64,000 nucleotides of DNA from Photorhabdus heterorhabditis (GTDB lineage Bacteria; Pseudomonadota; Gammaproteobacteria; Enterobacterales; Enterobacteriaceae): positions 1-64,000 of the forward strand of contig NZ_RCWA01000013.1 of the NCBI RefSeq assembly GCF_018448905.1, in the 5' to 3' direction. Every line of letters begins with the position of its first letter. Within the stretch, counting starts at the first letter, position 1. A program made the position numbers and the translations under genes. Below, piece after piece: positions 43,014 through 53,548 of the stretch. The notes beneath the pieces are model-generated. The model searched no databases, had not been told where the DNA came from, and saw only the letters and a program-made list of their open reading frames with translations.

Positions 43014-44059
43014 TGTGCTTCCTGTTTGCGTTGCTCACTGATTGTCTGTTTGCGTTTTTGCTCAGTTGCTTCCCATTCTTCATAAGCAATGACAATTTTG
43101 GCAACAACCGGATGGCGGACAACATCATCACTGTGGAAGAAGTTAAAGCTCAGCCCATTGACCCCTGACAATACTTCAATTGCATGGCGCAGACCAGATT
43201 TCTGTCCACGCGGCAGGTCAATTTGGGTGACGTCCCCAGTGACAACTGCTTTGGAATTGAAACCGATACGAGTCAGGAACATCTTCATCTGTTCGATGGT
43301 AGTATTCTGGCTCTCATCCAGAATAATAAAAGCATCATTCAGGGTTCGTCCACGCATATAAGCCAATGGCGCAACTTCAATAACATTACGTTCGATCAGC
43401 TTCTCAACTTTTTCAAAACCTAGCATTTCAAATAAGGCGTCGTAGAGCGGGCGCAGGTATGGATCAACTTTCTGGCTCAGGTCACCAGGCAGGAATCCCA
43501 GTTTTTCGCCTGCTTCTACTGCCGGGCGGGTTAACAAGATGCGACGAATTTCTTGACGTTCCAGTGCATCGACCGCAGCAGCAACAGCCAGATAAGTTTT
43601 ACCTGTGCCTGCTGGACCAACCCCGAACGTAATATCATGGCTGAGAATATTAGCAATATATTGCGTTTGATTGGGAGTTCGTGGTTTTACCATACCGCGT
43701 TTGGTACGAATATTAACGGACTTACCGTAGTCAGGTATGCTTTCAGCGGTTTGTTCTAGAACCCGGCTCTCTGTAATTGCTAAGTGAATCTGTTCTGGCT
43801 TGATATCAGGGATTACCCCACGAACAGGGGCGGTTTCCACATATAAATGGCGGAGAATATTGGTGGCGGCACTAACGCACCGCGGTTTGCCCATCAGTTT
43901 AAAACGGTTATCTCGTCGGCTGATTTCAATACCCAGCCGGAGTTCAAGCTGTTTCAAATTATCATCAAACGGACCACACAGGTTCATTAGGCGCTGATTA
44001 TCGGCTGGTTCGAGGAAAATTTCCTGAGTTGCTATTTGTGAATGAGTTTGTTGAATCAC
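43010..44059 (-). CDS. ybeZ: PhoH-like ATPase YbeZ
   Basis: YbeZ is a PhoH-family NTPase that interacts with YbeY in rRNA processing. It has 349 residues. Walker [12 protein letters not shown] is near residue 145 and Walker [12 protein letters not shown] near 244, with a KH-like N-terminal part. It follows miaB by 15 bp and overlaps ybeY, so the three genes form one run. Confidence 0.95.
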   Translation of the reverse strand: MIQQTHSQIATQEIFLEPADNQRLMNLCGPFDDNLKQLELRLGIEISRRDNRFKLMGKPRCVSAATNILRHLYVETAPVRGVIPDIKPEQIHLAITESRVLEQTAESIPDYGKSVNIRTKRGMVKPRTPNQTQYIANILSHDITFGVGPAGTGKTYLAVAAAVDALERQEIRRILLTRPAVEAGEKLGFLPGDLSQKVDPYLRPLYDALFEMLGFEKVEKLIERNVIEVAPLAYMRGRTLNDAFIILDESQNTTIEQMKMFLTRIGFNSKAVVTGDVTQIDLPRGQKSGLRHAIEVLSGVNGLSFNFFHSDDVVRHPVVAKIVIAYEEWEATEQKRKQTISEQRKQEAQ

Positions 44060-44074
44060 TGATTATCTCTATGT

Positions 44075-45505
44075 TTAAGGCTGATAAGTGCCGACCCCGA
44101 TTTCATCTTCTTTACGGGTACGGGCTATTACGGACTCAGGTGATTCGTGTATACGAAGATCCATCTGATCTTCGGTACGGATAACTTTACCGCGCAGTGA
44201 GTTGGCGTAGACATCAACAATTTCAACATCAACGAATTTGCCAATCATGTCAGGCTGGCCTTCGAAGTTGACAACTCGATTGTTTTCAGTACGCCCGGAA
44301 AGTTCCATCACATTTTTACGGGAAGTTCCTTCAACCAGAATACGTTGTACACTGCCCAACATAGCACGGCTGTAGTTCATAGCCTGTTGGTTAATGCGCT
44401 GTTGTAACAAGTAAAGGCGTTGTTTTTTCTCTTCTTCGCTGACATCATCAGGCAGATCAGCTGCCGGCGTCCCCGGGCGAGCAGAGTAGATAAAGCTATA
44501 GCTCATATCGAAATTGACATCAGCGATCAACTTCATAGTTTTCTCGAAGTCATCTTGGGTTTCTCCTGGGAAGCCGATGATAAAGTCAGAGCTTATCAGG
44601 ATATCAGGACGTGCTTTACGTAATTTGCGAATAATGCTCTTATATTCAAGAGCTGTGTGCGCACGTTTCATCAGCGTCAAAATACGGTCAGAGCCACTTT
44701 GTACTGGTAGGTGCAGGAAGCTAACCAATTCAGGTGTATCTTCATAAACAGCGATAATATCATCAGTGAACTCAATGGGATGGCTGGTGGTAAAACGGAT
44801 GCGGTCAATACCATCTATAGCTGCGACTAGACGGATTAACTCAGCGAAAGAACAGATGTCACCATCATAAGTTGCACCACGATAAGCATTCACGTTCTGA
44901 CCGAGAAGGTTAACTTCACGTACACCTTGTGCAGCAAGTTGGGCGATTTCAAACAAAATATCGTCACATGGGCGGCTGACTTCTTCACCACGGGTATAAG
45001 GTACGACACAGAAAGTACAATATTTGTTGCAGCCTTCCATAATAGAAACAAATGCAGATGGACCGTCAGCACGTGGTTCAGGTAAGCGGTCAAATTTCTC
45101 GATTTCCGGGAAGCTGATATCAACAATCGGGCTGCGGGTGCCTTTCACTTGATTGATCATCTCAGGTAAACGATGCAGTGTTTGCGGCCCGAAAATAATA
45201 TCTACGCACTGGGCGCGCTGACGGATGAAATCCCCTTCCTGGGAGGCCACGCAACCACCTACGCCAATAATAATATCTGGATTGGTGTCTTTCAGGTTTT
45301 TCCAGCGGCCTAATTGATGGAAAACTTTTTCTTGGGCTTTTTCACGGATTGAACAGGTATTCAATAGTAAAATGTCTGCTTCTTCGGCGACACCGGTTAA
45401 CTGATAACCGTGAGTACTTTCCAGCAGGTCGGCCATTTTAGATGAATCATATTCATTCATCTGACAGCCCCAAGTTTTAATATACAGTTTTTTTATCGTC
45501 GACAT
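44075..45505 (-). CDS. miaB: tRNA-2-methylthio-N6-isopentenyladenosine-37 synthase
   Basis: MiaB is a radical SAM methylthiotransferase that turns i6A37 of tRNA into ms2i6A37. The N-terminal auxiliary cluster domain begins with [15 protein letters not shown]. The radical SAM motif is [12 protein letters not shown] near residue 157, and a TRAM domain ends the protein. I use the ATG at 45505 (476 residues; E. coli 474). The ATG at 45517 adds MHKK and has a poorer context. It is divergent from ubiF. Confidence 0.95.
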   Translation of the reverse strand: MSTIKKLYIKTWGCQMNEYDSSKMADLLESTHGYQLTGVAEEADILLLNTCSIREKAQEKVFHQLGRWKNLKDTNPDIIIGVGGCVASQEGDFIRQRAQCVDIIFGPQTLHRLPEMINQVKGTRSPIVDISFPEIEKFDRLPEPRADGPSAFVSIMEGCNKYCTFCVVPYTRGEEVSRPCDDILFEIAQLAAQGVREVNLLGQNVNAYRGATYDGDICSFAELIRLVAAIDGIDRIRFTTSHPIEFTDDIIAVYEDTPELVSFLHLPVQSGSDRILTLMKRAHTALEYKSIIRKLRKARPDILISSDFIIGFPGETQDDFEKTMKLIADVNFDMSYSFIYSARPGTPAADLPDDVSEEEKKQRLYLLQQRINQQAMNYSRAMLGSVQRILVEGTSRKNVMELSGRTENNRVVNFEGQPDMIGKFVDVEIVDVYANSLRGKVIRTEDQMDLRIHESPESVIARTRKEDEIGVGTYQP

Positions 45506-45696
45506 TTTCTTATGCATCCGGGCTTTCTACAGTGCTGAAAGATATTACTGCACTGCAAAAGCAGTTGTGTATTAGGCATTTAAAGTTGTCGGATATTGTA
45601 TTCATTTGAAGGAGCAGTGACCAGACTGTTAAACAGGATATTCTCTACCGAAGGATCAAAAATCCGGTACACTGTGCCAATCAATGAGTTAATAGC

Positions 45697-46887
45697 ATGA
45701 CTGATATGAATAATTCACAACAGACTTTTGATGTAGTGGTAGTAGGGGCAGGGATGATCGGTGCTGCAACAGCGCTTGGATTGGCTCAAGAAGGTTGGAC
45801 AGTCGCTTTGTTGGATCATCAGATACCACAACCTTATGATGCACTGAGTTATCCTGATGTGCGCGTGTCGGCGATTAGTTGTGCTTCTGTGGATTTGCTC
45901 AAACAGTTTGGTGCATGGGATACGGTATTACAGATGCGCGGTGTACCGTACCGTAAATTGGAAACTTGGGAACAGCATGATTCCAATTTAGTGTTTGATG
46001 CAAAAAGCCTAGGGTTGCCTGAGTTGGGTTATATGGTTGAAAACCGTATTTTGCAGTTGGCTCTTTGGCAACAGTTTGAAAAACATCCTGCTCTGACTTT
46101 GCGGTGCCCGGCAGTCTTACAATCTATGCAACGTCAGAAAGAAGGTTGGTTAGTTACTTTGTCTGACGGAACTAAAATTAATACCCGTTTGATTGTTGGT
46201 GCTGATGGTGCCCGTTCTCAGGTTCGCAAAATGGCTGGAATTGGCAGCCATGGCTGGCAGTACAGACAGTCTTGTATGTTGATTACGGTAAAAACAGAGC
46301 AGCCACAACAGGATATTACCTGGCAGCAGTTTTTTCCTTCAGGTCCAAGAGCATTTCTCCCACTATTTGATCAATGGGCTTCATTGGTATGGTATGACAA
46401 ACCGGCGCGTATACGGCAGTTACAGACAATGTCAATGGTTCAACTTGCGCAGGAGATTTTTCAGGCATTTCCTGTACGGTTAGGTAAAGTGACTCCGGTT
46501 GCAGCTGGCTCATTTCCCTTAACTCGTCATCATGCTAACAGCTATGTGCGTGAAGGATTGGTGTTGTTGGGTGATGCTGCTCATACAATTAATCCGCTGG
46601 CTGGGCAAGGGGTAAATCTTGGTTATCGTGATGTGAATACTTTGATTAATATTTTGGTGAAGGCCAGAGAATTAACAGAGCAATGGGATTCATTGGAAGT
46701 TCTGATGCGTTACCAACGTTGCAGAATGCCGGATAACCTGATGATGCAATCTGGAATGGATCTATTTTACACCGTGTTCAGTAGTGAATTACCAGGGCTG
46801 AAAGTAGCACGTAATCTGGCACTGATGGCAGCTCAACGAGCTGGCGTAATGAAAAAATCGGTGCTTAAGTATGCGTTAGGGTTATAA
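45697..46887 (+). CDS. ubiF: 3-demethoxyubiquinol 3-hydroxylase
   Basis: UbiF is an FAD-dependent monooxygenase that carries out the last hydroxylation (C6) in ubiquinone synthesis. The 396 residues hold the FAD fold motif VVGAGMIGAATALGLA at the N-terminus, GADGARSQVRKM (DG motif) near residue 168, and GDAAHTINPLAGQGVNLG near 290. In E. coli it likewise faces miaB across an intergenic region and borders the metT tRNA cluster. Confidence 0.95.
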   Translation: MTDMNNSQQTFDVVVVGAGMIGAATALGLAQEGWTVALLDHQIPQPYDALSYPDVRVSAISCASVDLLKQFGAWDTVLQMRGVPYRKLETWEQHDSNLVFDAKSLGLPELGYMVENRILQLALWQQFEKHPALTLRCPAVLQSMQRQKEGWLVTLSDGTKINTRLIVGADGARSQVRKMAGIGSHGWQYRQSCMLITVKTEQPQQDITWQQFFPSGPRAFLPLFDQWASLVWYDKPARIRQLQTMSMVQLAQEIFQAFPVRLGKVTPVAAGSFPLTRHHANSYVREGLVLLGDAAHTINPLAGQGVNLGYRDVNTLINILVKARELTEQWDSLEVLMRYQRCRMPDNLMMQSGMDLFYTVFSSELPGLKVARNLALMAAQRAGVMKKSVLKYALGL

Positions 46888-47010
46888 CGTATAGATTGGT
46901 AGTGAAAATCACAAGCACGTCGTAAATCTATTTATGGCGTGAAAGGTTCACTTTTCTTTAGATAAAGCTAATTGGCAAGTTAAGAAAGAAGAGATAGGGC
47001 GGACTAAAAA

Positions 47011-47038
47011 GCAGAAAAACAAAACCACCTCTCGGTGG
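47011..47038 (-). terminator. Terminator of the tRNA operon
   Basis: CCACC (47025-47029) pairs with GGTGG (47034-47038) around a TCTC loop. On the minus strand the stem leads into TTTTGTTTTTC. It lies about 80 bp beyond the last tRNA gene. Confidence 0.75.
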
Positions 47039-47116
47039 GTGGCATTCTGCATCAAAGAACATTCTTACTATATATTCTTTTTCAACGCATCACTTCACGT
47101 AACACATTGATAAATA

Positions 47117-47191
47117 TGGCTGGGGTACCAGGATTTGAACCTGGGAATGCCGGAATCAGAATCCGGTGCCTTACCGCTTGGCGATACCCCA
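47117..47191 (-). tRNA. glnV: tRNA-Gln (anticodon CTG)
   Basis: This 75-nt gene starts TGGGGTATCGCC on the minus strand and ends with an encoded CCA. The anticodon loop reads TTCTGAT, so the anticodon is CTG. It is the last gene of the cluster. E. coli carries two copies of this species at the same place, and only one is present here. Confidence 0.96.
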
Positions 47192-47197
47192 ATTGAA

Positions 47198-47274
47198 TGG
47201 TGGCTACGACGGGAATCGAACCTGTGACCCCAGCATTATGAGTGCTGTGCTCTAACCAGCTGAGCTACGTAGCC
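47198..47274 (-). tRNA. metU: tRNA-Met (elongator, anticodon CAT)
   Basis: This 77-nt gene (GGCTACGTAGCTC... on the minus strand) has an encoded CCA. The anticodon loop is CTCATAA. It is the same in sequence as the Met gene at 47608-47684 and matches elongator tRNA-Met (metT/metU). Confidence 0.96.
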
Positions 47275-47298
47275 TTTTAGTGAACGGCATTCAGTTAA

Positions 47299-47373
47299 TG
47301 GCTGGGGTACCAGGATTCGAACCTGGGTATGCCAGGATCAAAACCTGGTGCCTTACCGCTTGGCGATACCCCA
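47299..47373 (-). tRNA. glnW: tRNA-Gln (anticodon TTG)
   Basis: This 75-nt gene with encoded CCA has the anticodon loop TTTTGAT, anticodon TTG. It is identical over its whole length to the next gene at 47412-47486. Confidence 0.96.
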
Positions 47374-47411
47374 ACTGAAATTAGTTACTACACAACATGT
47401 CATCAGAACTA

Positions 47412-47486
47412 TGGCTGGGGTACCAGGATTCGAACCTGGGTATGCCAGGATCAAAACCTGGTGCCTTACCGCTTGGCGATACCCCA
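47412..47486 (-). tRNA. glnU: tRNA-Gln (anticodon TTG)
   Basis: This is the second, identical copy of the Gln(TTG) gene, with encoded CCA, 38 bp upstream of its twin. It corresponds to glnU of the E. coli cluster. Confidence 0.96.
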
Positions 47487-47516
47487 ACTGAATAATTGAC
47501 AACTTGATGAATGGAA

Positions 47517-47601
47517 TGGTGCGGGAGGCGAGACTTGAACTCGCACACCTTGCGGCGCCAGAACCTAAATCTGGTGCGTCTACCAATTTCGCCACTCCCG
47601 C
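47517..47601 (-). tRNA. leuW: tRNA-Leu (anticodon TAG)
   Basis: This 85-nt class II tRNA (GCGGGAGTGGCG on the minus strand) has a long variable arm, anticodon loop TTTAGGT (TAG) and encoded CCA. It matches E. coli leuW. Confidence 0.96.
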
Positions 47602-47607
47602 AAAAGA

Positions 47608-47684
47608 TGGTGGCTACGACGGGAATCGAACCTGTGACCCCAGCATTATGAGTGCTGTGCTCTAACCAGCTGAGCTACGTAGCC
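47608..47684 (-). tRNA. metT: tRNA-Met (elongator, anticodon CAT)
   Basis: This is the first gene of the tRNA operon. It has 77 nt with encoded CCA, anticodon loop CTCATAA, and the same sequence as the gene at 47198-47274. It begins 39 bp downstream of the predicted -10 element. Confidence 0.96.
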
Positions 47685-47723
47685 ATCTTTTTTTGCATTA
47701 CCTTCATCGGCGTTGCGGGGCGC

Positions 47724-47752
47724 ATTATGCGTATATCAGCTAAATGCGTCAA
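47724..47752 (-). promoter_or_regulatory. Sigma-70 promoter of the tRNA operon
   Basis: On the minus strand TTGACG (47752-47747) and CATAAT (47729-47724) are 17 bp apart. CGCCCCGC follows at once, a GC-rich discriminator typical of stable-RNA promoters under stringent (ppGpp/DksA) control. It lies just after the nagC stop codon. Confidence 0.9.
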
Positions 47753-47834
47753 CTGCTTTTTTCTTGAAATCTGCTTAAGGTCGCTTGTTTGTTTGGCATA
47801 TAAGCATTTTGCTGACAAAATCAACAAAAAATGA

Positions 47835-49061
47835 CTATGATCCTTCGAGTAAGTGTTGTAATAGAATACCATTAAGCATAGCACGCTTAGTCAGAGCAAA
47901 GGCACCAATAGCAGAACAGTGAACTAATTCAGAAACAACAATCGGCAAATTTTCACGAAATTCTTTTAAAACTTGGGTGTTAATACAACTTTGAATTGCG
48001 GGTATGAGTATTTTCTGAGCTTCAGTAATTTCCCCTGCCAAGACAACCTTCTGAGGGTTAAATAAATTAATCGCGATAGAGATGGCTTTGCCAAGATAGT
48101 GACCGACATTTTTTATCACTTCAGAGGCTAATGGGTCATTTTGATTAGCGGCCTGGCAAATGGCTCTGATATTGCAGTTATTCAATGTTAGCTGGCTTGG
48201 GAAACCTTGTTTTAGTTGATGCTGAACCCGTGCTTCAATTGCTGAGTTAGATGCAATAGTTTCCAGACAACCAAAATTGCCACAGTGACAACGCTCACCG
48301 AGAGGATCAATTTGAATATGGCCAATTTCCCCTAAATTCCCTCTATTATTAAGTAATATCTGACTGTTTATAATTACCCCAGCACCAGTACCTCGATGGA
48401 TACGTACCAGTAAAGAGTCTTCACAATCACGAGTAGCGCCGAAATAGCGTTCAGCCAGTGCTAAACTGCGGATGTCATGACCGATAAAGCAGGTGATATT
48501 GAAATGTTTTTTTAGAGTATCGACCAGAGTCCAGTTCGTCACTTTAATATGAGGCATATAACGAACGATACCTCTATTTGGGTCAACTAGTCCTGGCAGG
48601 ATAACTGAAATAGCGATTAATTCGCGGACTTTGCGTTGGTTTTGTTGAATAAAATTTTCTATTGCGCTGATAAGCAGATTTTCGACTTTCTGCTGAGTGG
48701 TTTCAGGTAGTGGATAATGCTCTTCAACCAGCGTTTTGCCACTCATATCATAAAGAGCAAGAGTGGCATCGTGACGGCCAAGGCGTACACCAATAGTATG
48801 GAAATTGCGATTTTCTGTAACGATTGAAATTGCGCGGCGGCCTCCGGTAGAAGCTTGCTGCTCGACTTCTTTGATTAGGCCACGCTCAAGTAACTGACGG
48901 GTAATTTTAGTCACACTGGCTGGGGCAAGTTGACTTTGTTCTGCAATCTGAATACGAGATATTGGCCCTTGCTGATCAATCAACCGGTATACCACTGCGC
49001 CGTTGAGTTGCTTTACAAGGTCAATATTACCAATTTGTTTTTGTGTGCTGCTATGACTCAT
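47835..49061 (-). CDS. nagC: N-acetylglucosamine-responsive repressor NagC
   Basis: NagC is a ROK-family repressor of the nag genes, released by GlcNAc-6-phosphate. The 408 residues begin with a winged HTH (ISRIQIAEQSQLAPASVTKIT). The ROK sugar-binding fold follows, with the zinc-site cysteines CHCGNFGCLE near 264. It is the last gene of nagBAC, starts 15 bp after nagA, and probably controls both nagB and nagE across their shared promoter region. Confidence 0.96.
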   Translation of the reverse strand: MSHSSTQKQIGNIDLVKQLNGAVVYRLIDQQGPISRIQIAEQSQLAPASVTKITRQLLERGLIKEVEQQASTGGRRAISIVTENRNFHTIGVRLGRHDATLALYDMSGKTLVEEHYPLPETTQQKVENLLISAIENFIQQNQRKVRELIAISVILPGLVDPNRGIVRYMPHIKVTNWTLVDTLKKHFNITCFIGHDIRSLALAERYFGATRDCEDSLLVRIHRGTGAGVIINSQILLNNRGNLGEIGHIQIDPLGERCHCGNFGCLETIASNSAIEARVQHQLKQGFPSQLTLNNCNIRAICQAANQNDPLASEVIKNVGHYLGKAISIAINLFNPQKVVLAGEITEAQKILIPAIQSCINTQVLKEFRENLPIVVSELVHCSAIGAFALTKRAMLNGILLQHLLEGS

Positions 49062-49076
49062 CGGTTATTTTGTCCA

Positions 49077-50237
49077 TTAAAGATCAGTTTCTTTTCCGTT
49101 AACAATGGTTTTGCAGATTTTAAAGTCATGACTGAAAACAGTGAGGTTAGCAATCTTACCGGTTTCAATGGTACCAATATATTTATCAACACCAATTGCG
49201 CGGGCAGGGTAGAGTGTTGCCATCCTCAGAGCTTCATCCAGAGCAATACCAACGTGTTCAACACTATTTTTAACGGCGTCTATCATAGTAATAGATGAAC
49301 CGCTTAAAGTGCCGTTTTCATCGACACATAATCCGTCCCGATAATATATGGTTTTACCGGCAAAGGTGAAGTGCCCCATTTTATTGGTGGAAACATTCAG
49401 CCCGGCAGGAAGTATGGCATCTGTGACCAGAATTAATTTATCTTTTTTTAGATGCTTGGCATTACGGATGTTTGGCCATAAGACATGCAAACCATCGGGA
49501 ATAATACTTGCGTAAATTTCTGGTGTATCAAAGATAGCACCAATCAGGCCAGGTTGGCGGCCAGAAATATAGGGCATTGCGTTATAGAGATGGGTTGAGA
49601 TGGTAATTCCATTCTGGAATCCTTGCCGGGCCTCTTCATAACTGGCATTTGAATGACCAGCAGAAATCACAATACCTGCTTCTACTAATTGCTGAATATA
49701 TTTTTGCTCAACCATTTCTGGTGCGAGGGTCAATTTAGTGATGACATCAGCGTTATCGCACAAGAAATTTATCATTTCAGGTGTAGGCTTACGAATGAGT
49801 TCTGGATTGTGAGTCCCTTTTTTTATCGGATTAAGGTAAGGGCCTTCCAGATGCAGCCCCAATGCTTGATACTGATGTTTAGCCAGATAAGAGCGCATGG
49901 CTTCGACAGCGGCGATCATCAGTTCATCGGTGCTTGTAATGAGTGTTGGTAAGTAGCTGGTGCAGCCTGAGCGTTCATTGGCTTTTTGCATGATATCCAA
50001 TGTTTTTTCTGAAATATCTTCTAGCCAGTCATTGAACTGAACACCCCCGCAACCATTAACTTGCAGGTCAATAAAACCGGGGGAAAGGATTGCGCCATGC
50101 AGATCGCATTTTTCAATATTTTCGGGTAACACTTCTGTTGGGCAAACTTGTTTAATTAAGTCGCCTGTAATTATAACTGCATGATTATCCAGTCTATTAT
50201 GACCAGTATATATAATGCAGTTGGTTAAAGCATACAT
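49077..50237 (-). CDS. nagA: N-acetylglucosamine-6-phosphate deacetylase
   Basis: NagA removes acetate from GlcNAc-6-phosphate to give glucosamine-6-phosphate for NagB and for wall synthesis. It is an amidohydrolase-fold protein of 386 residues. It has [15 protein letters not shown] near residue 57, HLEGPYLNP near 128, and the metal and catalytic motifs [15 protein letters not shown] and [10 protein letters not shown]. It lies between nagB and nagC. Confidence 0.96.
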   Translation of the reverse strand: MYALTNCIIYTGHNRLDNHAVIITGDLIKQVCPTEVLPENIEKCDLHGAILSPGFIDLQVNGCGGVQFNDWLEDISEKTLDIMQKANERSGCTSYLPTLITSTDELMIAAVEAMRSYLAKHQYQALGLHLEGPYLNPIKKGTHNPELIRKPTPEMINFLCDNADVITKLTLAPEMVEQKYIQQLVEAGIVISAGHSNASYEEARQGFQNGITISTHLYNAMPYISGRQPGLIGAIFDTPEIYASIIPDGLHVLWPNIRNAKHLKKDKLILVTDAILPAGLNVSTNKMGHFTFAGKTIYYRDGLCVDENGTLSGSSITMIDAVKNSVEHVGIALDEALRMATLYPARAIGVDKYIGTIETGKIANLTVFSHDFKICKTIVNGKETDL

Positions 50238-50336
50238 TTTAGCCTCCTATGGAATCGGGAGATGATTAATGATTGAGAATGTAAATTGAGATTGCTATGT
50301 AATCAGCCTAAATGGGTTTTAGGCTGATGTAGATTC

Positions 50337-51149
50337 TTATTTTTTGCTGGCAAATTTGCCGATAATATCTGCTTCTAATTGATGGAAATATTTGACTGTT
50401 TTTACTTTCAATTCCATGGTCGCGGGTTCATCACAGACAATGATGGATTTAGGATGCATTTGCAGGCAGCTTACCGTCCACATATGGTTGATATTACCTT
50501 CAATTGCAGCCTGAATTGCCTGTGCTTTATTTAGACCCGTTGCCAGGATCATAATTTCTTTTGCATCCATTAGTGTACCTACTCCTACCGTCAGGGCATA
50601 TTTAGGTACCTGATTAATATCATTACCAAAGAAACGGGAGTTGGCAGTGCGGGTTTCTACTGTGAGTGTTTTAATGCGAGTACGTGAAGTTAAGGATGAT
50701 GCGGGTTCATTGAAAGCAATATGACCGTCATTACCGACGCCTCCCATAAACAGATGAATTTGACCATAAGACTTAATTTTGTCTTCATAACGTTGGCATT
50801 CTGCATCAACATCAGGTGCATTGCCGTTGAGTAAATTTATATTTTCTTTTTGTATATCAATGTGATCAAAGAAATTTTGATGCATAAAACTGTAATAGCT
50901 TTGCGGGTGATCTTCAGCAATACCTACATATTCATCCATATTGAATGTGACGACATATTTAAAACTGACCTCTCCTGCTTTGTGCAGAGCAATCAATTCC
51001 TTATAAGTTGCCAGGGGAGTGCTGCCAGTTGGCAGGCCCAAGATAAAAGGATGTTCTGCGGTTGGGTTAAATGCATTGATTTTGCTAACGATATAGTGTG
51101 CAGCCCATTTACCAACATCACTTGCATTCGTTAGGGGGATTAGTCTCAT
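50337..51149 (-). CDS. nagB: Glucosamine-6-phosphate deaminase
   Basis: NagB converts glucosamine-6-phosphate to fructose-6-phosphate and ammonia. The 270-residue protein has [17 protein letters not shown] near residue 39, FNMDEYVGI near 68 with the catalytic aspartate, and [17 protein letters not shown] near 136 with the ring-opening histidine. It heads nagBAC and is divergent from nagE across a control region with CRP and NagC-like sites. Confidence 0.97.
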   Translation of the reverse strand: MRLIPLTNASDVGKWAAHYIVSKINAFNPTAEHPFILGLPTGSTPLATYKELIALHKAGEVSFKYVVTFNMDEYVGIAEDHPQSYYSFMHQNFFDHIDIQKENINLLNGNAPDVDAECQRYEDKIKSYGQIHLFMGGVGNDGHIAFNEPASSLTSRTRIKTLTVETRTANSRFFGNDINQVPKYALTVGVGTLMDAKEIMILATGLNKAQAIQAAIEGNINHMWTVSCLQMHPKSIIVCDEPATMELKVKTVKYFHQLEADIIGKFASKK

Positions 51150-51335
51150 AAATACCTCTTAGAAATCATCGTGATTAAATATTTAGCGTTATACATTATT
51201 CAGTTAGTTAATCTTCTATATACAAGATATTAAACCATTTTCAGTAACAGAGACACTATGCGGAGTAAGATATTTTTCATAATAAAATAAGATTTGTGTG
51301 TTAGCGAGCATTTTGACCATATTTATGGATAATAT

Positions 51336-51351
51336 AGTGACTATCATCACA
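51336..51351. promoter_or_regulatory. CRP-cAMP site between nagB and nagE
   Basis: AGTGA-CTATCA-TCACA differs from the TGTGA-N6-TCACA consensus at one base. It is placed between the divergent nagB and nagE starts, where E. coli also has a CRP site. Confidence 0.65.
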
Positions 51352-51362
51352 TTTTGTTATTA

Positions 51363-51385
51363 ATTAATTTGCGACGAAAAATAAA
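51363..51385. promoter_or_regulatory. Candidate NagC operator upstream of nagE
   Basis: ATTAATTTGCGACGAAAAAT is an AT-rich dyad with central CG steps (TTTGCG/CGAAA), the general form of NagC/Mlc operators. It lies about 100 bp upstream of nagE. NagC would be expected to loop between this site and one near nagB, which I could not pin down. Confidence 0.4.
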
Positions 51386-51482
51386 TCTCCTACACTGAAA
51401 ATTGTAGAATAAATATTCTTATTGATTAATTTTATAAGCGGTAAAAAAACTCCAATAATTGAAGATAATAAGGGGGAGTAAT

Positions 51483-53510
51483 GTGAACATTCTGAATTAT
51501 TTGCAAAGGGTGGGCCGGGCATTGATGGTGCCAGTTGCTACATTACCTGCTGCTGCAATACTAATGGGGATAGGTTACTGGATCGACCCGCTAGGGTGGG
51601 GAGCTGATAATGCATTGGCGGCTTTGCTGATTAAATCGGGTGAAGCCATTATTAAGAATATGCCATCGTTGTTTGCTATTGGTGTCGCTTATGGTATGTC
51701 CAAAGACAAGGATGGTGCGGCAGCCCTGACAGGTTTTGTCGGTTTTTTAGTGTTAACTACGCTTTGTTCTCCGGCAGCGGTATCTCTGATCTTGGGTATT
51801 CCGATTGACGATGTACCAAAAGCCTTTAGTAAAATTGATAACCAATTTGTTGGCATTTTGGTTGGTGTGATATCTGCTGAGTTGTATAACCGCTTTAGTA
51901 GTGTTGAACTGCCGAAAGCGTTGTCATTCTTCAGTGGCCGCCGTTTGGTCCCGATCCTTACCTCTTTCCTAATGATTTTGGTTGCTTTTATCCTGATGTA
52001 TGTATGGCCGGTGGTTTATAATGCATTGGTAACTTTTGGCGAAAGTATTAAAGATCTCGGTGCTACAGGTGCTGGTATCTATGCCTTCTTCAACCGTTTG
52101 CTTATTCCTGTTGGCCTGCATCATGCACTGAACTCTGTATTCTGGTTTGATGTTGCTGGTATTAACGATATTCCTAACTTCCTTGGTGGTCAGAAATCCA
52201 TTGTAGATGGCACTGCAATTGTGGGTATTACTGGTCGTTATCAGGCTGGTTTCTTCCCCGTTATGATGTTTGGTTTGCCTGGTGCTGCATTAGCGATGTA
52301 TCACTGTGCACGTCCTGAAAATAGAGTCAAAGTTGCTGGTATTATGATAGCGGGTTCATTTGCTGCGTTTTTCACGGGTATTACTGAACCTTTGGAATTC
52401 GCTTTCATGTTTGTTGCCCCGGTGCTTTATGTGTTGCATGCGATCTTGACAGGTATTTCTGTGTTTATCGCAGCGACGATGCAGTGGATTGCTGGTTTTG
52501 GTTTCAGTGCTGGTTTAGTGGATATGGTGCTATCTTCCCGTAACCCACTAGCGACACATTGGTACATGCTGATCCCGCAAGGTTTGGTTTTCTTCTTCCT
52601 GTACTATTCTGTATTTAGATTTACTATTAAGAAATTCAACCTGATGACTCCAGGTCGTGAACTGGCCGCCGATGGTGAAACAGATGGCTATGATGTTGAT
52701 GTGAACGAAAATGGTAAAGTAGCAGCGGGTGATATCCATAAAGAAGCTCATCAATATGTTGCAGCAATTGGTGGTTCAGATAATTTGGTGGGTATCGATG
52801 CTTGTATTACTCGTTTACGTCTATCTGTAAAAAATGCTGATCAAGTCAATGACAGTTTGGTCAAACACCTTGGTGCTTCCGGTATTATTCGTCTGAATAA
52901 ACAAAGTGTACAAATTATTGTTGGTACTCGAGCAGAATTGATTGCTAGTGCCATGCGTGATGTTTTGGCAAAGGGGCCGATAGCGGCTGTGACTGAAAAT
53001 CATCAACCTGAGGCAATATTAAAAAAGAAGAAAGTTGAAAATAAAGGTGAGGTTTTCCTAACTCTGGTTGCGCCAGTCAGTGGTCAGCTAATTGATTTGA
53101 AAGAAGTTCCTGATGAAGCTTTTTCTAGCAAAATTGTCGGTGATGGAATTGCTATCAAGCCAACATCGAATATTGTGCTTGCACCAGTGTCTGGCACGAT
53201 TGTGAAAATTTTCGATACCAATCATGCTTTCTGTATTGAAACTGAGGAAGGTGTGGAATTGATTGTCCATTTGGGTATTGATACGATTTCTCTAAATGGT
53301 AAAGGTTTTAAACGATTGGTGAATGAAGGCGCAATCGTGAAAGTTGGGGAGCCTGTACTGAATTTGGATCTTGATTATCTGAATGCTAATGCTAACTCTA
53401 TGATTAGTCCGGTTATTGTCAGTAATATTGGTGATTATATCGGTGTTAATATTCTGGCAAAAGGTCCGGTAGAAGCTGGAAAGACAAAGTTGTTTGATAT
53501 ACTGAGATAA
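51483..53510 (+). CDS. nagE: PTS N-acetylglucosamine transporter, EIICBA
   Basis: NagE imports and phosphorylates GlcNAc through the phosphotransferase system. The domains are EIIC (about 1-395, about ten membrane spans, with GITEPLEFAFMFVAP), EIIB (about 430-505, phosphocysteine in IDACITRLRL) and EIIA (about 535-675, phosphohistidine in IVHLGIDT). The start is a GTG at 51483 with AGGGGGAG just before it, giving VNILNYLQRVGRAL like E. coli MNILGFFQRLGRAL. A TTG at 51459 lies upstream of this SD and is rejected. At 675 residues it is longer than the E. coli protein (648). Confidence 0.95.
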   Translation: MNILNYLQRVGRALMVPVATLPAAAILMGIGYWIDPLGWGADNALAALLIKSGEAIIKNMPSLFAIGVAYGMSKDKDGAAALTGFVGFLVLTTLCSPAAVSLILGIPIDDVPKAFSKIDNQFVGILVGVISAELYNRFSSVELPKALSFFSGRRLVPILTSFLMILVAFILMYVWPVVYNALVTFGESIKDLGATGAGIYAFFNRLLIPVGLHHALNSVFWFDVAGINDIPNFLGGQKSIVDGTAIVGITGRYQAGFFPVMMFGLPGAALAMYHCARPENRVKVAGIMIAGSFAAFFTGITEPLEFAFMFVAPVLYVLHAILTGISVFIAATMQWIAGFGFSAGLVDMVLSSRNPLATHWYMLIPQGLVFFFLYYSVFRFTIKKFNLMTPGRELAADGETDGYDVDVNENGKVAAGDIHKEAHQYVAAIGGSDNLVGIDACITRLRLSVKNADQVNDSLVKHLGASGIIRLNKQSVQIIVGTRAELIASAMRDVLAKGPIAAVTENHQPEAILKKKKVENKGEVFLTLVAPVSGQLIDLKEVPDEAFSSKIVGDGIAIKPTSNIVLAPVSGTIVKIFDTNHAFCIETEEGVELIVHLGIDTISLNGKGFKRLVNEGAIVKVGEPVLNLDLDYLNANANSMISPVIVSNIGDYIGVNILAKGPVEAGKTKLFDILR

Positions 53511-53548
53511 ACAACAAATAGATTTTTAACAGCTATACAAAATAAGTG

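Noticed and set aside
47353-47595. 80-codon minus-strand frame in the tRNA cluster
   Set aside because: It is a translation of tRNA genes (a well-known false protein pattern).
47117-47684. Repeated tRNA units as a CRISPR array or tandem repeat
   Set aside because: The recurring stretches are whole tRNA genes with CCA ends and clear anticodons, not short direct repeats with unique spacers.
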